From Panorpa germanica (Eukaryota; Arthropoda; Insecta; Mecoptera; Panorpidae), in assembly GCA_963678705.1 (NCBI GenBank), contig OY783209.1, forward strand, positions 5,270,001-5,334,000: 64,000 nt of DNA, written 5' to 3'. Each line of letters starts with the position of its first letter. Position 1 is the stretch's first letter. Below, in pieces: positions 11,084 to 23,197 of this stretch. The notes beneath the pieces are model-generated. The model was not told the origin of the DNA and did not search any database. It worked only from the letters and a program-made list of their open reading frames with translations. Position numbers and translations under genes: made by a program.

Positions 11084-13648
11084 TTAATCAACGTCGAGTT
11101 TTCTGAACGACCCGTGGATCCCCAGGAGTTCGTTAATCACCGATTTCTCCGGTCTTTTAGATTCGTCTGTCTTATGTTTATCTTCTTCCAGAAACATATC
11201 GCGATGATCAATTAAGGCTTGGCTCCAATCCTCTAATAAAACAAATACACAAATTTACAAATAAACCTTTTTTAAAATTTATACCAGGTATAAAGCCGTT
11301 ATTATCAGTTTATACCTGGTATAAATTTTAAAACAGGTTTATTTGTAAAGTGGTAAACTTATGATTTATATTTTTAACACAACATGAAATTTACCTTCCA
11401 TTTCTTCTATAGATTTTAAGTCACCCCCGTAATTTCTCGGCAGATATTTCTTATCAATAACTTTATGAAGATCTTCCATTGTCTTATGTACAAACACCTG
11501 CAAAAACATTTGAATTAATTGGAGATAAGAATTTAAATTATCTGCTTGTCATGTTATTTAATAGTTTGTTCGTTTCTTTGTGGTTCTAGTTTATATAAAA
11601 TAACAACATTTGTGTTTGTTTCAGTTGCAACAAAAACATTATATTTGTATAGCTTACATTGCTTTTATTGCGTTTGCAAATTTAAAAAAAATGTATATAA
11701 ATGCGAGACTATTAATTTTTTATTATTTAATTTATTTAACTTATTATTATTATTTATGTAAATAATTCTGATAATCACGCACCCGGGAAATATACTATCG
11801 CTGGACCGAAGGTATCGAATTCGAACACAAAGCAATCTGGTGTCAAGAATAAACGTTATCGATCACAGAGCTGTCTATTTTTACTCATCAATTAATACTT
11901 TTTGAGTTAATACTTTTTGAGCCTAGCATCTTACCCGTGATCTAATTTTTGGGCTCAAAAAGGACTTCACCAGATCAATAAATTTATGAGCGTACAAAGG
12001 AGCATTAACTGCATGGAGTCCTTCAACTCTGGATACCAGTGCTTCCTGCAAACAATGTGAAACTAAGTATTTAAGATTTACCTAACCTAACAAAAATTAC
12101 TTTACTTACTTGAAATAATTTCGTTGTTGTTTTAATTGCCATGGGAGTGATTTTTACGATGTGTGCCATTGTTACCCCTGTCAGGTCCATAATACCCATT
12201 ATGGGATTTCCCTGATCGTATAGCATTTTCAGCTTGTAAACCATATATGCACGTTTTAACAAATTTACTATATTCAGTTTTTCTGGATCTCCAAATTTCG
12301 AAAAAAGAATTCGACATCTACTTGGTGTTAGAATCGGCGAATATACGTATGCTCTGCAATAAATTATTTGTTACTTTATTAAAATAAACTTCGCATTCTT
12401 CATTTTTAAATTATTAAAACAAATAAGTATTTTAAAATGGTTCCAAAATTTCTCACTCTATTTATGTAGGCAAAATGCGCTACGAATAGCGCGATTGTGA
12501 AATGTTAGGGATACAGTATACTTTATCTTCTCGCAAAACATTCGACGTTTATTAAAATTATGAAATGTACAATTTGAGTTCAGTGGGTAGATTTTTACTT
12601 ACATGGTTTCACTACAATCACGTATTCCGGGATATAACGGGTCTCTATCCTCAAAGATTTCCGGAACAGCAGTTCTTAGAGCATAATACATATCCAAACT
12701 AGATTTAGTCCGTTCAATACTTCCCTTGCACCCAATGTAGATGTTTTCCACTATTCTTGGATCTAAATGTTAGGATACATGTTTTTACATTTTATAACTA
12801 TATATTAAATAATCTGTCATCCCGAAATTAGATTATAATTTTCTTTAATTAAGGCGCACCACACTTTTATTATTCTCAAAATAGGTAATCAATTATTTCA
12901 ACTGCTTGTTCATTAATTATTTTGTGATATATCAATATACATTTTTTACTTTATAGTCATTATAACCAGTTTAACATAATTTCTTCAAACATTGTTTTTT
13001 ATTTGTATTATTACAAATGAACCAAAATGAAACATATAAGATATATTTAATATTTTATAATAATAATTTATATTCTGTGTTTAAAAATTAATTATTTTGC
13101 ACTTTAGTTATTTAATTATGTTATTTAGGCCCACCACGCTTTTATTATTCGCTATTGACATAATCTAATAATTCAACTGCTAGTTCATAAATTTTTTTAT
13201 AAGAAAAAGCATTTTCTATTTTTAAGTCAAAAAAAATATTTCAAGAACAAAAAATTAATATGAAACAAAATATTTCCAGTTTAACTTCTCTTTCTGATAT
13301 TATTACATAATTTTTATTTAATATACTTTAACAGAATATTAAAAAGTATGTAGATGAATATGTACAGAGTATGTAAAAAAATACAGTTGATAGCTTATCA
13401 GTAAATAGCTTTAAAATCAATAGCAACAAAGAAACGATTTAAATAAATTCTTACAATAATAATATTCAAAATAATTAAATAATACCTGGTGTGATATCCG
13501 CTAGATGTGGTTGCTGACGAAACCATTCTGTTATAATATTCACCGAATCTGACAAATCTTTAATTGTGAGATTCAAATCATTTAAATTACTAATTTTACT
13601 ATCTTCTGAATTGCCGAAGTAAGTTTGTATTGTTTTAGAACTAATCAT
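11084..13648 (-). CDS. G4: CRAL-TRIO protein
   Basis: Six exons: 13486-13648, 12603-12762, 12110-12353, 11935-12045, 11395-11497 and 11084-11232; 309 residues. Exon 2 reads PRIVENIYIGCKGSIERTK, then DMYYALRTAVPEIFEDRDP. Exon 3 contains LKRAYMVYKLKMLYDQGNP and DLTGVTMAHIVKITP, so Lys replaces the usual Glu after VY. Exon 4 is ALVSRVEGLHAVNAPLYAHK. Exon 5 differs from G2/G3 in LPRNYGGDLKSIEEME, with Tyr for Phe in the FGG motif. The upstream copy of the conserved block lies near 13681-13725. Intron 5 (11233-11394) contains a long near-perfect hairpin; intron 1 is 723 bp. An AATAAA hexamer on the gene strand (about 11063-11069) lies some 20 bp past the stop and may be the poly(A) signal. Confidence 0.92.
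11254..11349. repeat. Near-perfect 41-bp inverted repeat in G4 intron 5
   Basis: Left arm 11254-11294 and right arm 11309-11349 are reverse complements over 41 positions with one mismatch, separated by a 14-base loop (11295-11308). The inner arm is AAAATTTATACCAGGTATAA plus one A, itself containing a short palindrome (TTTATACC...GGTATAAA type). In the G4 pre-mRNA it would form a strong hairpin covering most of the 162-bp intron. Not found in the matching introns of G3 or G5. Confidence 0.9.
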
Positions 13649-14707
13649 TATTACGATTTAGTTAATATGTACGAGTATATCAAGCAAGTGCTGTGCTTCG
13701 TTCCGCGTGTCGGACTACCAAATAATGTGCAATAAAATGCCCCACTGTTATTAGCGTTTCACGATATTCACGTTTGAAGGTCGGATAGCTTTGTTTAATG
13801 TTACGTTATTTGTAAGAAAAAAAAAGATAATAAAAATTTAAAACAAATACCAAAGAACATTTGGTCCATTAAAGATAACAAATTTTAATTGATTATTTAG
13901 AAATGATCTCGGATTTCGCAACTTGGAAATACAATAGAACAACAAATAGACTGGAAATCCAGATTTCACAAAAGTCTATCTTTTTGCTGACGTCGATGAC
14001 TGTCATAAAATATGTTTAACCATAAAATAAACTAATGACATTTTTAAATAATCTTTTTTATTACTTTTTTATTTACATGATATAATAGTGCACTTATATT
14101 ATTGAGGCTATCTAGAAAAGATGTTGAAAATATGATTTAACATGTTGTAGAATTTACGTAACATTTATGTAGAGGATACGTTTAGAATCTATGTTATAAC
14201 TTAGGAGTTAGTATGTTGTAAGTATTTAAGTAAATATTAAACCACACATAACAAAAGTTTATAAATTTTGTGTGAATTAAATGTTGCATAACTGTGTTTT
14301 ATATATGTTTATATACGGCGTAAATTACCCAGTAAACATTTGGTGAAGTGTCCATTTTTGTGACGTTTCTATCACTATTTCACTTCAATCATAGTTCGCA
14401 TCAACTTTATCTTCATTTGTATTCCGACAGGTGGAGTGGTTCCGTCATCTGTAGCCGATAAAACAGACATTTCATATGAACGATTGTGAGAAACTGAACT
14501 ATAAACGAACTCTTTCATAACAAAAAAATCATACGCATCTCCAATATGATGTCAAAGTGACTCCAAAATGTTCCAAAATGTTTACTGGGTAGGACCTTAC
14601 ATATTTTAGAACTAGATATATGTGTTTAAATTCAAAATTGAAAGTATTGCGCATTACGCAAAAACATTGAATTGAGTTAAGATAAAATTAATTTAAAAGC
14701 AAATATT
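13649..14707. other. Spacer between G5 and G4
   Basis: No gene. It starts with a diverged version of the G2/G3 upstream block (CTGTGCTTCGTTCCGCG near 13690) and shares scattered landmarks with the other group-A spacers. The right part contains a MITE (14328-14589). The remainder is AT-rich without clear signals. Confidence 0.5.
14328..14589. mobile_element. MITE family F1, copy 1 (TIR CCCAGTAAACAT)
   Basis: 262 bp bounded by inverted ends CCCAGTAAACATTTGG and CCAAAATGTTTACTGGG. Copies: 33944-34197, 42765-43316 (interrupted) and 51246-51496, sharing the interior TTCGCATCAACTTTATCTTC and GGTGGAGTGGTTCCGTCATC. The copy at 33944 is flanked by TTA on both sides, the target duplication typical of PIF/Harbinger elements; here the left flank is TTA but the right is TAG. 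No transposase is encoded, so it would move only with help from another element. A 10-base local repeat (CCAAAATGTT) extends the right end. Confidence 0.8.
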
Positions 14708-17700
14708 TTAATCAACATCGAGTTTTCTGAACGACCCGTGGATCCCCAGGAGTTCGTTAATCACAGGTTTTCCTGGTCTTCTAGATTCATCGGTCTTGTG
14801 TTTGTCTTCCTCTAGAAACATCTCACGGTGCTCGATTAAGGCCTGAGTCCAATCCTCTAATAAACAAATTAAACATTCAATTTATGATTTATATTTTTGA
14901 AATAACATGAAATTTACCTTCCATTTCCTTTATAGATTTTAAGTCACCTCCGAAATCTTTTGGCAGGTATTTTTTATCAATAACATTATGAAGATCATCC
15001 ATTGTCTTATGTATAAATACCTGCAAAGACATTTGAATTAATTAAAAAAAACAATTTAAAATATCTGCTTGTCATGTCATTTAATAGTTAGATTGCTTTT
15101 TGTGGTTTTGGTCTAAAAACAGCAAAAACATTTACGTTTGTTTCATTTGCAATAAAAACAGTATGTTCGAATAGCCACATCACTGTAAAGATGTTACATA
15201 TTATTAAGAAAAGTAAATTAAGACGAAATTATTAATTGTAAATTAGAAAATTAGCATAAAACACAAATTTGTAGAGAACATTTCAAATGAATATTCTACC
15301 AATAGGTAAATGCAGTAGCTACTGTGTTCTAGTATTATTGTTTTATCATCTTGACAGTCCTTGATTTCTTTTAAGATCATTTTCCATTCTTTCCGTTAAG
15401 GCGTCATCATCTTTCAATTCCTCACACCTATTCTCTTTAGGTGCTCATCCACTTGTTCTTTGCAGCTCGCCAGTGGACTTCTTTACACTCTTGCATCTTT
15501 AGATTTCCTTTTATCATTTTTTTATCGGTTCCCCTTGGTCCATTCTTTCTACATGTCCAATGATAGTAATATTTTCCTCGTAATATCAGTTATTATGCGG
15601 CTTTTTCGATATCTGCTAGATATTTCTATATTTATTCCTATTCCTACACTGTTATTTTTCACAATTCTTCTTTACATTTATATTATTTAATTTATTAAAC
15701 TTCGGCTTATATTCGATGCTGATTCCTATCAGAAGTATTAATGTATAGCAGCCTAATATGCGAACTGACAGAAATCTGGTGTCGTCTCAATTTCTTCTTT
15801 TATTTAGGTTTTATGACTATTTCTTAGTTAATTGAATTAATAACCTATCATCTTACCCGTGATCTAATTTTTGGGCTCAAAAACGTCTTCACTAGATCAA
15901 TAAGCTTATGAGCGTACAGAGGAACGTTAACTGCGTGGAGTCCTTCAACTCTGGCTACAAGTGCTTCCTGTTAACAAATTGAAACTAGTTCATTCAGTAA
16001 CAATAATTTACAATCAGATACAGTGATACCTCTAGTTACGAACGCTTCTAGTTACTAGCACATTTTCCAAATAAATTTTGATTCGAGTTACGTACAATAC
16101 TTCGGGATACAAACCCACAAACATAGCTTTGCCGCTTCCGCAATGTTTCAGCATCGCTGCATTAGTTGAACTCAGATATGCGTTTTATGAGCATTGTTTG
16201 TCGTTGTGTCTAGAGCTACGAACGTAGTCGAAGAATGGATTAGGTTCGTAACTCGAGGTACCACTATACTTTAATTGAAACACAGAATAAATGATATTAT
16301 TAAATTATCGCTAAACAAAGTTACATGTATTTAAGGTTTATCTAACATAACAAAAATTACTAATTACGTAATAAGAATACATTTTTATTACTGATACTTT
16401 GCAAATAATTTACTTTACTTACTTGAAATATCTTCGTTGTTATTTTAATTGCAGTAGGAGTAATTTTTAAGATGTGAGCCATTGTTATTCCAGCCATGTC
16501 AGTAATAGTAGTTATGGAGTTTCCGTGATCGTATAGCATTTTCAGCTCGTAAATCATAAATGCACGTTTTAAGTAATGTTCTAAATTCACTTTTTCTAGA
16601 CTTCCAACTTTAGAAAAAAGAATTCGCGATTTACTTTGCGTTAGAGACGGAGAATAAGAATATGGTCTGCAATAAATTGTTTAGTATTTTATTATCTTTT
16701 GTTATCAAACAAACAAGTATTTTAAAATAGTTCGAAAATTTCTTTTTTTAATCATTTATATCATATACATTGCACAATGCACACACTTGCTCCTTCTCGA
16801 GTCGATATACGATGAATATCTTTGATTTATGCATTAGTCGTGAGGCAAACAACAGCTAGAGAAGAGTTTGCGTTTGATGAACGCGAGTGAAATGCTTGAT
16901 AGAATTATTAAATGTACAAATTGAGTTCAGTGGGTAGATATCCACTTACATGATTTTACTATTAGCACGTAGTTCTTCATATAACGGATCTCTATTGTTA
17001 AAGATTTCTGGAAGCGCGGTTCTCAACGTGTAGTACATATCCAAACTAGATTTGGTCCGTTCAATACTTCCCTTGCACCCAATGTAGATGTTTTCCACCA
17101 TTCTTTGATCTAAATGAATTAAAATACATGTCTTACATATTATAATACAAGCTATATTTAATATTTTATAGTAGTCCAAGGTAGATACCTTAGAATTAGC
17201 TTGTAGAAAGCTAATCTACTTGTGTATTGAGTATTAAACTTCGAGTATTAATTTTTTTTATTTAGGGGCACCACGCTTTTATTATTCATAAACTACATGA
17301 TCAATTATTTTAAATATCAGTTTATTAATTATTTATAAGAAATATAAGATACGGCTATTAATTTATTACTTTACAGACATTGTAACCAGTTTTATATTAT
17401 TTTCTCGAAGCATCTTTTTTTATTTGTATTATTACAAGTAGTCTACAAATATTTTCCACCATTCTTGGTTGTAAATGAACGATATTACATGTTTAAGTAT
17501 TTTAATACAAGCTATATTTAATATTTTGTAATAATGATGTGTGTTCTGTATTTAACAATTAATTATCCTGCACTTCGGTTATTTAATTATGTTATTTAGG
17601 CGCACCACGCTTTTATTATTCGCTAACAACATGATCAATTATTTCAACTGCTAGTTCATTAATGTTTTATAAGAGAAAACAGGTATTAATTTTCTATTTT

Positions 17701-18322
17701 TTTGTCAAAAAAATATATTTTTAAACACTAAAAGCTAATATGAAACAAAATATATCTAGTTTTGGATTTCTTTCTAATATTATTCCATTATTTCTATTTA
17801 ATATTCTGTAAAGGGGTATTTATTGAAGATATCGTATACAGAGTGTATGCAGAAAAATATAGTTCAATAGCTTTTGAAGAAATAACTTTACCATCACTAT
17901 TAACGGCACCGGTCATGGATAGATCGTTCCTTTTGTCGGTATGTATAGATTAAAAAAGAAGAAAAACATTATTGGAGGCGATAAAAGGCTACTTGCCTAG
18001 GAAGCCCGAGAAATATTATTTAAAAAAAAATACTAGTATCATATTGACTACTATATCGAAAAACATAAGCCACGAGCGCCTTAAACAAAATCTTATAATA
18101 ATAATATTCAAAATAATTAAAACTTTCATGTATACTAATTAATAGAATTTACTAATTACCTGGTGTTATATCCGCCAGATGCGGTTGCTGACGAAACCAT
18201 TCTGTTATAATTTCCACAGAATCTGACAAATCTTTAATTGTGAGATTCAAATCATTTAAATTACTAATTTTAATATCTTCTGAGTTTCCGAAAAATGTTT
18301 GTATAGTTTTAGAACTAATCAT
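14708..18322 (-). CDS. G5: CRAL-TRIO protein
   Basis: Six exons: 18160-18322, 16950-17109, 16423-16666, 15857-15967, 14918-15020 and 14708-14856; 309 residues. Distinguishing stretches are LRTALPEIFNNRDPLYEELR in exon 2, EHYLKRAFMIYELKMLYDHG and ITDMAGITMAHILKITP in exon 3, and VEGLHAVNVPLYAHKLIDLV in exon 4. All CRAL-TRIO landmarks (PHLADITP, CKGSIERTK, DMYYTL, LPKDFGGD, HGSFRKLDVD) are present, so I expect a functional carrier. Intron 4 is 836 bp, intron 3 holds a pogo-like MITE and intron 1 (1,050 bp) holds a LINE tail, so most of the extra gene length is insertional. Confidence 0.92.
16021..16266. mobile_element. Pogo/Tigger-like MITE in G5 intron 3
   Basis: 246 bp with inverted ends: CAGTGATACCTCTAGTTACG at the left and CGTAACTCGAGGTACCACTA at the right, about 20 matching positions of 24. 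TA dinucleotides flank both ends (16019-16020 and 16267-16268). A CAGTG-RTACCTC terminus with TA duplication is typical of the pogo/Tigger branch of Tc1-mariner elements (family knowledge). No open frame for a transposase. Its GC content is above that of the host intron. No second copy was found in the window. Confidence 0.75.
17176..17206. repeat. Fragment of repeat family F2, G5 intron 1
   Basis: GTCCAAGGTAGATACCTTAG and AATTAGCTTGTAGAAAGCTA match the left part of the longer copy at the same place in G6 intron 1 (20657-20739). The position suggests that the element entered before G5 and G6 separated and was later shortened in G5. Confidence 0.5.
17904..18030 (+). mobile_element. 5'-truncated LINE tail (family A) in G5 intron 1
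   Basis: About 127 bp containing GATAGATCGTTCCTTTTGTC, GGCGATAAAAGGCTACTTGC and CTAGGAAGCCCGAGAAA, then a run of A ending near 18030. It matches the 3' end of the copies at 10019-10362 and 42853-43140. G4 and G6 have the same intron landmark (AAATAACTTTAAAATCACTA) without the insert, so the insertion came after the duplication. The left boundary is approximate and I could not fix a target-site duplication. It is antisense to G5. Confidence 0.75.
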
Positions 18323-18778
18323 TTTCGCGATTTAGTTAATATGTCTGTCAAACACGTACTGGGCTTCGTTTCACGTACCTGACTACCAAATAATTTCACG
18401 CTTCAGTTTCACGATTTTCATGTTGCAAGTTCGGTTTCATGTTATGTAATCTTTTTGTGAAAAACTAAAGATAATAAAAATATTAAAAAAGAGGCAAAGA
18501 ACATTTGATCATTTAGAGATAACAAATTTTAATTTAATATTAAGAAAATGGAAATATAATAGAATTTAACAACAAATATGAATAGAATGCAACTCTAGAT
18601 TTAGCAAAAGTCTATCCTTTTGCTGACGTCGATGACAATTATATACATGCATACATACATTTTAAATAACCAATTTTCATTACTTTTTTATTTACATGAT
18701 GTTATAGTATACGTATCAAGAGGCTATCTAACTATAAAATTATTATATAACGATAAAATTTATTTAAAAACAAATATT
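18323..18778. other. Short spacer between G6 and G5
   Basis: 456 bp, the shortest spacer in the array. A weak version of the upstream block (ACTGGGCTTCGTTTCACG near 18359) lies next to the G5 start. No gene; the plus-strand open frame crossing 18620-18910 is largely antisense to G6 exon 6. Confidence 0.5.
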
Positions 18779-21700
18779 TTAATCAACATCGAGTTTTCTG
18801 AACGATCCATGGATCCCCAGGAGTTCGTTAACCACAGGTTTTCCTGGTCTTCTAGATTCGTCTGTCTTGTATTTGTCTTCTTCCAGAAAGTAATCACGGT
18901 GCTCGATTAACGCTTGAGTCCAATCCTCTAATAAACAAATTACACATTAAATGTATGATTTATATATTTAAAACAACATGAAATTTACCTTCTAATACTT
19001 CTATGGATTTCAAGTCACCTCCGAAATCTTTTGGCAGGTATTTTTTATCAATAACTTTATGAAGATCTTCCATTGTCTTATGTATAAATACCTGCAAAGA
19101 CATTTGAATTTATTAGAGATAAGAATTTAAAATATCTGCTATTCATGTTACTTAATAGACTATATGCAATAGAAACTGTTTACTCGTTTAGCCATATTAT
19201 TAATTTTGCAACCTTCTTAAAGAATTATGTGTTATGAAAGAAAGTTTATTAAGACGATTAATTAAGATGAAAAGTTTATCAAGAAAATTAAATAAAACAC
19301 AAATTTGTGAAGAATATTTCAAATGATTATTAAATGTATTACCAATGTAAATGTATTTGCTTTTATTTAATTTATTTATCATTATGTTAGTAAATGTTTT
19401 TTTGTTAATTGAATTAGCCTAGCATCTTACCCGTGATCGAATTTTTGGGCTCAAAAAGGACTTCACCAGATCTATAATTTTATGAGCGTACAGAGGAGCG
19501 TTAACTGCGTGGAGTCCTTCAACTCTGGCTACAAGTGCTTCCTGTTAACAAAGTGAAACTAAGAAAAAACACAGAGGATTATTTGACATAACACAAGTTA
19601 CCGACTAGAAATTTAATTGGGATGCTCTCAACAAATGTGTGGACTTAATCTGGTTTCAATGTGGCATGCCCAGTAAGGCTATCCCAATCAGAACCTGATT
19701 GAAATTGCTCGGTTGGATTTACAAAATAAAATTTAGTCGGATACTTGTTACGTAAAATGAATATCTTTTTATTATTGATATTTTGCGAGTCATTTACTTT
19801 ACTTACTTGTAATATTTTAATTAATATCTTAATTGCAGTAGGAGGGACTTTCACAATGTGAGCCATTGTTATTCCAGTCATGTCAATGACACCAATTAAG
19901 GGATTTCCATGATCGTATAGCATTTTCAGCTCGTAAACCATGAATGCACGCTTTAAGTAATGGTCCACATTCAGATTTTCTGGATCTCCAACTTTAGAAA
20001 AAAGAATTCGCGCTCTACTTTGCGTCAGAATCGGACAATAAGCATATGATCTGCAATAATTTGTTTGGCATTTATTAAAACTTTGTTAACTTCATTTTTA
20101 TATTATTATTAAACAAACAAGTATTTTATAATGGTTCTACAAAATGCACATAATTTCTCTCTCTGTTCATTTACTCAAAACGCGTTTTCGATAGCGCGAT
20201 TGTGGGATACTAAAGATACAGCATATATTGCACGCAAAACTGTGCTCGGAAAGCGTTAGCAGCTCGATTCATGCATGTCCAGATATTAGGAATTGAATAT
20301 CTTTGATGCACAAACTAGTTGCAAGGCAAACAACAACGAGAGAAGACTTTCCGTTTGTCGTTTGCACGTGCAACGCTGATTAGAATTATGAAATGTACAA
20401 ATTGAGTTCAGTGAGTAGATTGCTACTTACACGATTTCACTACAAACACCTAGTTCCGGATATAACGGGTCTCTGTTGTCAAAGATTTCTGGAAGTGCTG
20501 TTCTCAGAGTGTAGTACATATCCAAACTAGATTTAGTCCGTTGAATACTTCCCTTGCACCCAATGTAGATGTTTTCCACCATTCTTTGATCTAAATGAAT
20601 TAAAATACATGTTTTATATATTATAATACAAGCTATTTTTAATATTTTATATTAGTCCAAGGTAGATATACCTTAGAATTAGCTTATGGAAAGCTAATAA
20701 GTCTGAATCTGGCACTGCAAGACAATTTTCTACGTAGGTAATATTTGTTCTGTATTAATGAGATTGTTTTCTCGATCTGCTATTATTTTATTATTAATAT
20801 TAATTCTTTATTTAGATGCACCATGCTTTTATTATTTGCTAACAACATGATTAAATATTTCAACGGTTAGTTCTTTAATTATTTTAGAAGAAATATCAGT
20901 TATTAATTTTTTACTTTATTTGTATTAATACCAGTTTTATCTTATTATTTTAAAACATTCTTTTTTTGTTTGTATTATTACAAATGGTCTAAAAACCAAC
21001 CATCAATTGTTTTTTTGACTTTCATACACCTGAACTTCTATTTACACAGCTTCTTTGTACTAAGAAATAACAAAGAAAAATAAACAGTCTGTTTGCGCGA
21101 ATTATTAGTTCAAAAATTTGTAACACGAATGACAAAATAATTTTGCTATAGAATTTTAAGAAATATTTTAAATTTTTAATAAATGTGTTCTTTATTTTAA
21201 ATTTTGTAAATGCAATAAACAACTAAAGATGTCAGAATTTATGAAGATTAGGTTATAATTGAATGCATATTACTAGAATGAGGAACTGACGCTTGTTTCG
21301 GGATATATGTTTAGAATTAGGTTTCATTCGTTGTCTAGTATTCTTATTAATTTAAAGAATGTGAAATTTTTTTAAATATCGTATTTATGTAAAGCGGATG
21401 TTATTGTGCAAACGATCTCTTTTACTTTTCGTAAAAACATGTTGTAACATGTTCGTAAAAAAACTTATTTGAAACGTATCTACCGTGTTAAACGAGGTTT
21501 AGGTGTAGCATATATCATATACATTAAGAAAATATCAAATAATACATATTTGTTAATTTTTGTTAAGCGATTCAAAATTAATTAGTAAATTATTGAAATA
21601 TTTAGAAATTTGTAAAATTGAATTATAAATTATAAAAGATGTATAAAAAACGTTTGATGGTGACTATGACGAATAAAAGTCAAGGCAAATAAATAAATAA

Positions 21701-22546
21701 ATATAAAAAAAAAGAATACATGTTTAGTTAACTGAATTTTAAAGGAGTATTATTGCGTGCTGTTATATAGAGTGCGTGTTCAAAATTACAGTTCGATAGG
21801 TTATCAGAAAATAACTTTAAAATCACTAGCAAAAATTGAGTACTGTAGCGACATGCCAACACCACGACGAAATTAAATAAAATCTTAATTGTTAGCGAAG
21901 AATGGAATTTGGGAATTTGTTACCTAGCAAAATTGTAGAGTCCTTCTAGTCTCTAGACTCTAAACTCAGGCTAGTTTTAGGTAAAGTTCACTGCTCAAAA
22001 TGTTCTTACTTTAAATACAAATTTAATAGACGAATGACAAAGAACTGGTTATTAATTTGTTTTAAGATACAATTTGGTCTGAATTTGTTAAAGAATTCTT
22101 TGAAAACTAATATACCTGGATCTGAATATTTTTAAATATCTGCTTTTAAAATATGCTTTAGAACATGTTCTAAAATCATTAATAATTTTTAAAAGTGATT
22201 ATAAATAAATAAAGAAATAATAATCAAAATATTTAAATTTTTAAATATTATATTATAAAAATATCAAAATGTAATGTTATAATTATAATGGAAGTTATGA
22301 CGGTTATATATCAAAGCCAATTTAAAAAGAAATTAAAAACTACATAGCCTACAAAATTACAATTAAAATAATTTATTAATTACCTGGTGTTATATCCGAT
22401 AGATGCGGTTGTTGGCGAAACCATTCTGTTATAATTCTCACAGAATCTGACAAATCTTTAATTGTGAGATTCAAATCATTTAAGTTACTAATTTTAATAT
22501 CTTCTGAGTTATTGAATATTGTTTGTATTGTTTTAGATCTAATCAT
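18779..22546 (-). CDS. G6: CRAL-TRIO protein
   Basis: Six exons: 22384-22546, 20431-20590, 19807-20050, 19431-19541, 18989-19091 and 18779-18927; 309 residues. Closest to G5: exon 3 has LKRAFMVYELKMLYDHGNP and IDMTGITMAHIVKVPP, where ITP of G4/G5 is VPP. Exon 6 has HRDYFLEEDKYK where G5 has HREMFLEEDKHK. Exon 1 keeps NLNDLNLTIKDLSDSVRI and ends DITP, although the residues before it read QQPHLSD rather than QQPHLAD. Intron 1 is the longest of the group (1,793 bp) and holds a LINE tail of family B and an F2 repeat. The stop is followed by AATAAA on the gene strand near 18760-18766, as in G4. Confidence 0.92.
20657..20739. repeat. Repeat family F2 (CCAAGGTAGA...TCTACGTAGG), G6 intron 1
   Basis: Inverted ends CCAAGGTAGATA and TCTACGTAGG bracket 83 bp. 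Related copies with better ends are 22977-23058 (ACCCAGGTAGAA...TTCTACCTGGGG) and 50331-50506 (ACCAGGTAGAAAAT...ATTTTCTACCTGGGT). CACTGCAAGACAATTTTCTA is shared with the 50331 copy (CATTGCAGGACAATTTTCTA). Confidence 0.6.
21593..21713 (+). mobile_element. 5'-truncated LINE tail (family B) in G6 intron 1
   Basis: Reads GAAATATTTAGAAATTTGTA, AAATTGAATTATAAATTATA, then GATGGTGACTATGACGAATA, AAAGTCAAGGC and an A-rich end. The same order appears on the minus strand at the 3' end of the fragment at 31418-32153, whose ORF ends LEMCKIEL. So this is the last few codons plus 3' UTR of that family. No clear target-site duplication. Antisense to G6. Confidence 0.75.
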
Positions 22547-23197
22547 TTTTACGATTTAGTTAATGTGTCTGCCAAACACGTACTGCGGTACGATCTACGT
22601 TTCTTTAATCTAATTTCCATTTGCTCTACAATCAAATCTCCCACTCTCCTCACTTTAAAAACAAGTGTTCTTTTTGAGAAATGAACTAATTCGTTCGTTG
22701 AAAGAACATTTGGTCCATAGAGATAACAAATTCTAATTTAATATTACAACATTTTCTATAATGATAATAGCAACGTATTGCTATTAAAATTGATATCAAG
22801 TAACAAGGTTCATTCCTTTTAATGTTTTTTTTTAATGTTCACGTATTTAACATACTTGGAGACTATCTTTCTGTACGTAATTAAAATTATTTCCTTGATT
22901 GCGAAATCTCTATTTACAGTCGGCGTCGTGTCAGTACAATTGCACTCGGTAAATGTTATGTAATTTTTCTAACAGGACCCAGGTAGAATATTGTTTTGCA
23001 GAGCAGCATGCTACAATCTAATTTCATCAATCTAATCAAGGTTCCTTTTCTACCTGGGGAGATTGGGTTGCTAAAGATACCTGTTGGTCATATTTTTGGA
23101 ACTAGATTTTACAAATTAAAAGACTAAATTAAAAACAATTGTGTATTCTGCAGATACATTTTATTGTATTTAGATACAATTGATTTAAAACATTATT
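22547..23197. other. Spacer between G7 and G6
   Basis: No gene. Only traces of the group-A upstream block remain (AAACACGTACTGCGGTACG near 22573). It contains an F2 repeat (22977-23058). Otherwise nothing recognised. Confidence 0.45.
22977..23058. mobile_element. Short MITE, family F2
   Basis: 82 bp with inverted ends ACCCAGGTAGAATATTG and TTTTCTACCTGGGG (12 matching terminal positions). The interior, which includes TTTTGCAGAGCAGCATG, recalls the 50331-50506 copy. No coding potential. Confidence 0.6.
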
